Below, one piece after another: positions 56,965 through 64,000 of a stretch of 64,000 bases of DNA. The notes beneath the pieces are model-generated. The model did not search any database. It was not told where the DNA came from and saw only the letters and a program-made list of their open reading frames with translations. Made by a program: the position numbers and the translations under genes. Source of the DNA: Platynereis dumerilii (lineage: Eukaryota; Annelida; Polychaeta; Phyllodocida; Nereididae); NCBI GenBank assembly GCA_026936325.1, contig JAPTHN010000180.1, positions 265,001 to 329,000 on the forward strand. The letters are read 5' to 3'. The first letter of the stretch is position 1, and each line of letters opens with the position of its first letter.

Positions 56965-58509
56965 CAGGGGCGGATCCAGGATTTGAAGTTAGGGGGGGCT
57001 GAGCTCTTAGCCAGTAGTGCAAGGCCCGAAGGGCCGAAGCCATTTAGGCAGGGGGTCTGGGGGCCGCTTTAGGCCCCCAGAAGCTGACGCTTTTCAGATG
57101 CCTGGAGATGAATTCTGAGCATCTGAGGGCCATTGAGAGGTTTAATTTCATGTAAATATTTAGATCTTTTTGGCCTAACTTAGGACCATAGAGACATGTA
57201 TTTACAATGTATTATCACATAATTTGATTTTCATTTGAGTTTATAAGTTAATTTAATATAAGTTCCACTAACATGCAGTAACAGGTCTATATTAGAATCC
57301 TGAATCCTGTGAGTTCCTCTTGTGGCACTTTGAAATAGGCCTACACAACTTATTTGTTTTAGGCCAATTAGGAATTTTTAACAGAATACAGACCTATACG
57401 ACTGGACAGTGAACACACATGAGATCTGCTTTATATTATTAACCAGTTGAAGACTCATTGAATTTTTACTAGGATGAGACTGCAGCTGGGTGGCTGAGTG
57501 GTTAGAGGTCACGTCTGCTCTGCCTAATTAGGTTTTTGCCTGTATGGGATCTAACCCGGTGGGTGATCAGAAATAATCAGTCAACCTCTAGATGAGCAAA
57601 ATCAAAGCTGGATGTCATTTGGATGTGAGACATTTAACTAGTGGCCCCTTCAAGGCTTGTATCTGATCAGTACGTACTTAGCAAGCCACCAGAACTGATT
57701 GCTTGACCATAGTGACCAGGGCTTTTTCCCTTTCAAAAAAAAACTATGTCTGACCATAAACAATAGACAATAGACAATAAACAATTTTAATTTCTTTTCG
57801 TTTTTACAAAACATATAATTAGCCTTAGGCTAACGTCACCGATATCTTAAAAACAATTTAGAAAAAGATTATGTAAAAGGTTTAGACAAATTAATTAAAA
57901 ATAAAAATTAATATGATCAAATGAGGGCAAGTAAAATCAAATCATAACAACATAGGACGGACAAATTTTAACAAATAAATTGCTTTAAAAACGAAAGACG
58001 ACTACTTATACAGCCAACATAGTTATTTTTTCATGCATTGATTGCAAAAAAGTAAGCATATACGGCTTGGGTTTTGGATACATTTGACTGAAGGCAGGTA
58101 CAGGTATACTTTTACACAAAAGTTAGACCAAAAAGCATCTATAATTATGTGAAATTAACCCACTTGAAAGAGAACAAAGAACTGAGCCTAGACCTGTAGA
58201 TTGTTGATTGTAATTAGCCCTGTTACCTTTATATACTTGGGCCTCTGGTCTCGATTGCAACTAAGTCAATTGGGTGACAAAAGAGGCCTAACAAATTGCA
58301 GAATTGCAATTCACTGGGGTTGAGATTGGTTTACTTGAAACAACTGCAAATTGCCATCAATACAGGTATGAAAGGCCCATGCAAAGCCTGCTTAAACAAT
58401 CTGTCAGTTGAACTAGGAAATCCATTTCAAAGCTCCAAACTTGATGCCTAATTTTCGGCGATTTAGGGGGGGCGTACGCCGGGCCCGCCCCCCTCTGTAT
58501 CCGCCCCTG
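56965..58509. mobile_element. hAT-like non-autonomous element
   Basis: Left end CAGGGGCGGATCCAGG, right end inverse (ATCCGCCCCTG), each followed inward by G-rich or C-rich stretches (aggggggg; ccgcccccct). TGACA flanks both sides (56960-56964 and 58510-58514), a 5-bp duplication. No transposase frame. The CAGGGGCGGATC end is common among invertebrate and vertebrate hAT-like MITEs in my memory; the superfamily is an inference. It contains a probable SINE. Confidence 0.65.
57477..57790 (+). mobile_element. Probable tRNA-derived SINE
   Basis: TGGCTGAGTGG (57491-57501) fits a pol III A box. gggatctaaccc (57546-57557) fits the T-loop/B-box palindrome gggttcgaaccc with two differences, about 55 bp downstream. 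An A-rich 3' part ends in tandem acaatag words. It is nested in the hAT-like element. Confidence 0.45.
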
Positions 58510-58514
58510 TGACA

Positions 58515-60540
58515 GGTCCAAGAAATGCCCTGGACATGTGTGTTTTGATGTATTTGTCACAGATCCTATCAAATTGGACAGTTGACTATGAAAAACTTTT
58601 TCTCAAAATTCACAGTTATTGTTGGGTGTTGTTAGTTCTTTAAGTTGTAGATTCTTATTATATTTTTATCTCATGTCTAACTGCTAAAAGCACACATAGT
58701 AACAAACGATGTATAACAGTTTATGATCACTGCTATGGCTGTATTCTAATTGGAATTTGTCATGTGACTTTGACATAGGCTCCAGCTAGTTTTGTATTTC
58801 TTCAAAATATGCAAATACTAAAAAAGAAAAAATACTTTGCATGCCAGAACATTATCAAAATAAGTGAGATGTACAAATTCAACTATTGCATTTGCACCAT
58901 ATCTGTGTGTTATTTGCAAAATGGCGCTGCTCTTGCAATCTCAAAATTCGAATTGCATACGCTTATATTTTCTATAGGATATTATTGGTATTCATGCGCG
59001 TGATTGCATCCCTTCTTACACTGTAATACATATTCTACATGTACTAAAATAACATGTTGATTTTGGGTTACATTTTGGAAAAAAAATATTAGGCCTACAT
59101 GGCATGCAATGGGGCATTATAAGGGTAGCTATAATTGTTTGAATGATAAATAAGACATCTAACAGTTTTATGAAATTCATTTTATTTTACCTGTACATAT
59201 TTATCAAACTGCTTACCCTCGGCAATGTATACAATGCCGACGGGTATTGTAGTTACTTTGGGAAAATGTGTCCGTCCGGCAGGCGTCCGGATAACAGGCA
59301 TCCCACTTGTGTATTGGGAGCAATGCTAAAACTATGGGATGTATACTTTTTATTTTTGGGACATTATTGTATCTTTTATTATCCTAGTTGTGCCTTTAGG
59401 GGTTTAATCCACATGCTATTAATACATTTCTCACAATTATTGAAAAATGTGAAAAAATATTTTTTTGTGTTTCTGGGACAGAACAAAAAACTGTTATACT
59501 TTTGACACTGAAATGTGCATAATATTGTACACATTAAATACCCAAGATGTCTTTTGGGGGTCTAAATGCTCTGAGAAAGTTGAACTGACGAAAATTTACC
59601 AAAAATATGAAAAAATACTATTATTTTAAATCTGTATGATGCATTCAATTTTGGAGTTAAATCTATGAAATTTCCCAATTAGGTGTCTAAATCATGTCTC
59701 TTTAAACATTTCAACTCAGTTGGAATGTTGGTCCTATGAATTTTTATAAAAACCCAAAAATTAGAAAAAAAATTCCAATTTTCCAATATTTCTGCATGAA
59801 AGGCCAACATGGTAATAGTTAAATTATTCAAATTTGAAGCTTATTGTAGTTAGACACACTATGAACTAACATTCACAGCCATTGCATGAGTTATGGCAAA
59901 TTTTTCCATTGAAATTTATCATTTATGATTTAAAATGCAAAAAAAATTGTTAAAATGTCTATTTACTCCCCATTTTCATTTCTTTTGTCATACCAGACTT
60001 ATGACATTTTTTGTCTAAAAAAACCTGACACGTTTCACATCATCATCATGCTAATTTCGAGCAATATGGAATACAAAATGGGAGCATCACAGATCAACGT
60101 TGATTCATTCTATAGTGACACACATTAATGGTTTCTTAGTTTATAAACGCAGTCAGCAATTTGTAGTGATAATGTCCAGTAAAATATCAGCAGTAAATTT
60201 CGCCCTTGGAAACTTTCTCCTTTCTTCGTAAAATGACTAAAATCATCCATTTTAAAGATGAAATTTAAATTCCTAAAGATAAAACTAAGCGACTTTCGTA
60301 TGACCTTCACTTTCATGGTAACTGTTGGCAGACTTCTGACGTTGTTTTGTGTGTGACTTCATTGGTGCTGGTCATGTAATGTTTTTGTTGTGTATATTAA
60401 GTTGGACTCTATATATATGTGACATATGTAATATTGCATGTATGATATTCCGTGGCCTTAGGCTATGCTGCTGCTTCAATTTCTTCTGTCTTAAACCTCC
60501 ATAATATATGTTCATGTATTTTACATTCTGCGATAACTTA
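58515..60540. other. Non-coding stretch
   Basis: AT-rich. The only structure I noticed is an imperfect inverted repeat around 59216-59250 (accctcggca...tgccgacgggt). No gene seen. Confidence 0.4.
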
Positions 60541-60619
60541 ATAATAATAATAATAATAATAGGCATTTATATAGCGCCAATTCCAGTAAACTGCTCACTA
60601 GCGCTTATGCATGATCGAT

Positions 60620-62317
60620 TTATTTGTAGAAACTCTTAAAAAGATAAGTTTTAAGATTTTTCTTGAAGCCTTCAAGTGTTCTAGAGATCTTTACAATCTC
60701 TGGGAGTTGGTTCCACAGTTTTGGAGCAGCATGTGAAAAGGCTCGGTCTTCATACTTGTTTTTGTTGAAGGAAGTTGGTTCATTTAAGAGCATTTTGTTA
60801 TTGCTTCTCAGATTACAGCTTCGTTCAGATTTCGGCTGAATCATCTTTTGAATATACAGGGGAGCTTGTCCGTTTACTGCTTTCCAAGTTGTTAACATGA
60901 GTTTGAACTGTATTCTAGCTGGAATTGGCAGCCAATGTAGCTGCTTCCTATGCTGGCTTACACTGTCATGCTTTTTCAATTTTTCAATGAGTCGAACTGC
61001 TGAGTTTTGGGCCACTTGAAGTTTATATAATAAGCGACTTGATGTTCCATACAGAAGACCGTTTCCATAGTCTAGGTGAGGAGTCACAAGAGCATTGACA
61101 GCTGTTTTGCAGGTTTCCTTGTCCAATGACTTGCGGATTTTTGAAATATTTCTTAAATTGAAATAGGCATTCCGACACATTTTGTTGACTTGTTTTTCCA
61201 TGGTCATGTTTTTGTCAAAGATAACACCTAGATTTCTAACATGATCGACTGCATTAATTTTGACATTGTCGACATGGATTGATGATACTGGGAGTTTATT
61301 AAGTTGGTGTTGACTGCCAATGAGCAGTAACTCAGTTTTTTCTCCATTGTTGCAAAGCTTATTTTCATGGAGAAATTTCCTGATATCAGCAATGCACTTT
61401 TGCATTTTGAGTATTGCATTTCTCTGATCTAAGAAAGTTGGTTTGAAAGACAGAATAAGTTGTTCGTCATCGGCATACTTTTGGTCTTTGACTTGATTTT
61501 TTGCAGCCACTTCGCTCAATGGAGCGATGTATGAATTGAATAGGATTGGTCCTAATTTTGAACCTTGAGGAACCCCAAATTTGAGTGGGAGTTTGGTTGA
61601 TGTTTTGTCATTAATTATCACTGACTGTGACCTGTCAGAAATGTATGAATTGAACCAGCACAGTGCGGAATCTTGAATACCGTATCTATTTTCTAAACGT
61701 TTCAGTAGAATCTTGTGATCAATTGTGTCAAAAGCAGCTGAAAGGTCCAAAAGTACAAGCATTGTTACCTCACCTTTGCTCATATTCAACATGATATCAT
61801 TATGGATCTTGGTCAGGAGAGTTTCAGTGCTGTGGAATTTTCTGTAAGCTGACTGTTTTGCGTCATCCAGGTTGTTTGCAGTAAGATGGTCTGTGTATTG
61901 TTTGATAACAGCACTTTCAATTAGTTTGCCAAGGAAGGAAAGATTTGATACTGGTCTGTAATTCTTTTTGATTAGATCCAATCCACATTTTTTCAACAGA
62001 GGTTTGACAAGGGCATGTTTCAGCACAAGAGGCATTTCTCCCTGTGTGAGTGACTTATTGACAATATTGGTTATAATTGGGAGGTATTCATCAACGCATT
62101 CAAGCAAAAGCCACGTTGGAATAGGATCAAGTTGGCAGTGTTTAACTGGCATTTCCCTGATCAGTTTCTTTATGTCACTCTGAGATAGGCTTCTGAATTG
62201 TCGGAGAGTGTGAGGGGCAGTTTCGATATTATTAACAGTGTCATTATGTGTTGAGTCCAACTTAGACCTGAGTGTTTTAATCTTCTCATCAAAGTACTTA
62301 TTAAAATCATTTGCCAA
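60620..62317 (-). CDS. LINE C copy 2 ORF2, C-terminal part: reverse transcriptase
   Basis: 565 codons from MANDFNKYFDEKIKTL. RT blocks: HCQLDPIPTWLLLEC, NYRPVSNLSFLGKLIE, QSAYRKFHSTETLLTKIH, LLDLSAAFDTIDHKILLKRL (motif A), GVPQGSKLGPILFNSY and QKYADDEQLILSFKP (motif C), then CNNGEKTELLLIGS and VRNLGVIFDKNMTMEKQ. It ends with HAAPKLWNQLPEIVK and a basic tail, the usual L2/Rex1-like C-terminus. The frame is open; only the frame break near 62340 separates it from the endonuclease. All catalytic Asp residues are present. The Met at 62317 is internal, not a real start. Confidence 0.9.
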   Translation of the reverse strand: MANDFNKYFDEKIKTLRSKLDSTHNDTVNNIETAPHTLRQFRSLSQSDIKKLIREMPVKHCQLDPIPTWLLLECVDEYLPIITNIVNKSLTQGEMPLVLKHALVKPLLKKCGLDLIKKNYRPVSNLSFLGKLIESAVIKQYTDHLTANNLDDAKQSAYRKFHSTETLLTKIHNDIMLNMSKGEVTMLVLLDLSAAFDTIDHKILLKRLENRYGIQDSALCWFNSYISDRSQSVIINDKTSTKLPLKFGVPQGSKLGPILFNSYIAPLSEVAAKNQVKDQKYADDEQLILSFKPTFLDQRNAILKMQKCIADIRKFLHENKLCNNGEKTELLLIGSQHQLNKLPVSSIHVDNVKINAVDHVRNLGVIFDKNMTMEKQVNKMCRNAYFNLRNISKIRKSLDKETCKTAVNALVTPHLDYGNGLLYGTSSRLLYKLQVAQNSAVRLIEKLKKHDSVSQHRKQLHWLPIPARIQFKLMLTTWKAVNGQAPLYIQKMIQPKSERSCNLRSNNKMLLNEPTSFNKNKYEDRAFSHAAPKLWNQLPEIVKISRTLEGFKKNLKTYLFKSFYK

Positions 62318-63708
62318 GTCAATTTCATTTGTATGTGGTGAGAGAGGTACTGTAGTTCCTGTTTTCTGTTCAGACTTGAGTTCAGTAACTTGAACAACTT
62401 CTTTGCATCACCATTAGAGTCTTTGATCTTCAGTCGCAGATCTTCTGATTTGAGGTGACTCAGCTGTAGATTCAATGCGTTCCTTTTTTCTTTGAATGAC
62501 TCCCAGTCCTTTACAAGTCTGGTTCTCCTCCATAATCTCTCCGCTTTCCTTTTCGCTGTTTTTAGAAACTTGATATCAGCATTGTTAAACGAAGTTGGTG
62601 TGCGCAGAGTTACTTCTCTGGTTTTAATGGGAGCATGTTTGTCCAGAACCTCTTTGGTAGAGTCATAGAGTCTAATAAGGTCAGTTAGATTTCTCTGTTC
62701 CTGTCCATCTACAGTCAGATGTTTCCCAATGTCTTTTTTGAAATCCTGTACATTGATTTCACTAGTTTTTCTGAAACTTATTTTCTTCTTGGGCTTGTTA
62801 GCTTTCTTCATTGGAATGTCAAATAGAATGCAGTTGTGATCAGAGAGAAGGTCACTAACCATACATTTTTTCAATATTGATTTTTCTCGAGTAATCACAA
62901 GGTCCAGCGTGTTGCCATCTTTGTGTGTTGGGGCAGAGACGTGTTGTACAAGACCAAACATTTCAAGGATGTTGTTAAATTGGATAGCTTTGTAGTCACC
63001 CGTTTTATTCACATGAAAGTTGAAATCCCCAGTAATTATGATTTCATTGTTGAATGTTTGATAGTGTCCTATAAATTTAGTGAATTCTGTATAGAATTCT
63101 GCAAGACTGTATTTGTTTTTGCTGGATGGCTCTGGGCGGTACACTAGAAGAATTGTAACGATTTTTCCATCCAACTGGACTTGGATTTCCATGTGTTCAA
63201 AGGTCTTGGTTTTCATGCTATCTTTTTGAATTGCTTGAATGCCAGATCTGACAAGGCAACCTACTCCACCACCTGGCCTTCCCAAACGTGGTGAACTAAG
63301 AAAGAAATATCCACCATTTTGCTCCAATTCGCCGATTTCAACTGTATCATCATCTTTCAACCAAGTCTCAGTGAAAAGAAAGATGTCTAGATCATATTCG
63401 TCCTTGTAGTCCTTAACAATTTGCGTTTTCTGTCTCAAACTTTGAGCATTCCACACACAGGTTTTGAGAATATTCTTTGGTTTGAGAATAGTCTTGGGGG
63501 GATGATTTCTGATATGTTCTGCATAAGCTGAACTAGAGTCTTTTTGTGCTAAAATCTCAAACCTGTTTGAGAGTTTGATTGAGCTACTGTTGCTACTTAT
63601 ACATTTTGCCTTTGGTAGAGCTAAGACTGTTGTTGATTGTTGCCCATTTACATGGTTATTTAGACCAGTACGCAAAACCTCAGAGTAAAGCTTTCGATAT
63701 TTGTACAT
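62170..63708 (-). CDS. LINE C copy 2 ORF2, N-terminal part: APE endonuclease
   Basis: Starts MYKYRKLYSEVLRTGL at 63708. A Ser-rich head of about 80 residues is followed by the endonuclease: CVWNAQSLRQKTQIVKDY, DIFLFTETWLKDDD (catalytic Glu), VYRPEPSSKNKYSL, IIITGDFNFHVNKTG (Asp, Asn) and LLSDHNCILFDI (Asp-His). All expected catalytic residues are present. A Lys/Arg-rich linker (KTAKRKAERLWRRTRLVKDW) leads to the RT. From about 62345 the true reading continues in another frame (next entry), so the last 55 or so residues here are out of frame. The break lies in a gtagttcctgttttctg stretch. Confidence 0.88.
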   Translation of the reverse strand: MYKYRKLYSEVLRTGLNNHVNGQQSTTVLALPKAKCISSNSSSIKLSNRFEILAQKDSSSAYAEHIRNHPPKTILKPKNILKTCVWNAQSLRQKTQIVKDYKDEYDLDIFLFTETWLKDDDTVEIGELEQNGGYFFLSSPRLGRPGGGVGCLVRSGIQAIQKDSMKTKTFEHMEIQVQLDGKIVTILLVYRPEPSSKNKYSLAEFYTEFTKFIGHYQTFNNEIIITGDFNFHVNKTGDYKAIQFNNILEMFGLVQHVSAPTHKDGNTLDLVITREKSILKKCMVSDLLSDHNCILFDIPMKKANKPKKKISFRKTSEINVQDFKKDIGKHLTVDGQEQRNLTDLIRLYDSTKEVLDKHAPIKTREVTLRTPTSFNNADIKFLKTAKRKAERLWRRTRLVKDWESFKEKRNALNLQLSHLKSEDLRLKIKDSNGDAKKLFKLLNSSLNRKQELQYLSHHIQMKLTWQMILISTLMRRLKHSGLSWTQHIMTLLIISKLPLTLSDNSEAYLRVT

Positions 63709-63749
63709 TGTTGCTGTTGTTTAATGCAAGAAGTTTTTGATGAGCTAGA

Positions 63750-64000
63750 AAATGTATGACTGACCAAAGGAGTTGGTTGGAATCAAAGATCAGGCAATTT
63801 GTGACTAATCGAAGGGTTTAGATAGGATCGAGGATCAATCAATATGCGACCGACCGAGCAGTTATTTAGAAATAAGGATTAATCAATTTGTGACTGAGGT
63901 TCAATCAATTTGTGACTGACCAAACCGGTTAGTTAAGAATCGCAGACCAATCAATTTGCGACTGACTCAAGGAGTTTTAAAGAGTCAAGGATCAATCAGT
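63750..64000. repeat. LINE C 5' monomer array, copy 2
   Basis: At least five units with atcaatcaatttgtgactga-like cores and ggagttggttggaatca variants, cut by the window end. Same unit as 43140-43455. Confidence 0.85.

Larger units (their letters stand above)
60541..64000 (-). mobile_element. LINE C, copy 2 (minus strand, continues past the window)
   Basis: 3' end at 60541 with a (TTA)n tail and the gcgctatataaat motif of copy 1. ORF2 occupies 63708-60620 with one frame break. No separate ORF1 is seen; the 5' region goes directly into the monomer array, cut by the window end. Confidence 0.88.

Noticed and set aside
59143-59505. Plus-strand frame of about 120 codons
   Set aside because: Hydrophobic, T-rich composition; no recognisable domain or context.

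Overview
The window looks like repeat-dominated intergenic DNA from a marine invertebrate, most likely a deuterostome such as an echinoderm or hemichordate. The clues are AT-rich sequence, dense CR1/L2-type LINEs, many small inverted-repeat elements, long GATA/TCTA tracts and frequent taggcct words. The species call is inference. I see no convincing host gene, tRNA or rRNA; every long open frame belongs to a mobile element. || Layout. 1-1138 holds nothing recognisable. 1139-5094 is a gag-only LTR retroelement on the minus strand (180-bp LTRs, 4-bp target duplication), abutting a LINE reverse-transcriptase fragment (5100-5690). 6-11 kb is non-coding, with a TA-flanked MITE and a minisatellite. 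11.2-22.0 kb is the centrepiece: LINE A (ORF1 11211-12407; ORF2 from 12759, finishing at 22037) has a second LINE, B (about 15196-21160), inserted inside its reverse transcriptase. The two LINEs differ in family, yet each ORF1 carries a NADAR domain: LINE A as coiled coil-RRM-NADAR, LINE B as NADAR-SGNH esterase. || 22-31 kb is non-coding DNA with inverted-repeat transposons. The notable one is a 3125-bp element (27439-30563) with perfect 43-bp terminal inverted repeats starting CACTGTG and a 5-bp target duplication, as expected of the Transib/RAG-like group. 30.8-34.0 kb is a recent tandem duplication of about 1.6 kb. 35-39 kb holds microsatellites and decayed dispersed repeats. || 39.4-44.3 kb and 60.5-64 kb are two minus-strand copies of LINE C, whose 5' regions contain tandem monomer arrays. 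45.4-46.3 kb contains two large hairpins. 48.1-50.2 kb is a broken minus-strand LINE D. 51010-55506 is a second gag-only LTR element with one long open frame and a HhH motif at its start, like the first. 56965-58509 is a hAT-like non-autonomous element carrying a probable tRNA-derived SINE. || Working together: LINE ORF1 products would coat and chaperone LINE RNA, and ORF2 products nick the target and reverse-transcribe. MITEs and gag-only elements would depend on enzymes encoded elsewhere. A NADAR domain in two ORF1 proteins suggests an accessory activity on ADP-ribosylated nucleic acid or nucleotides, possibly against host defence; this is the most interesting signal here.
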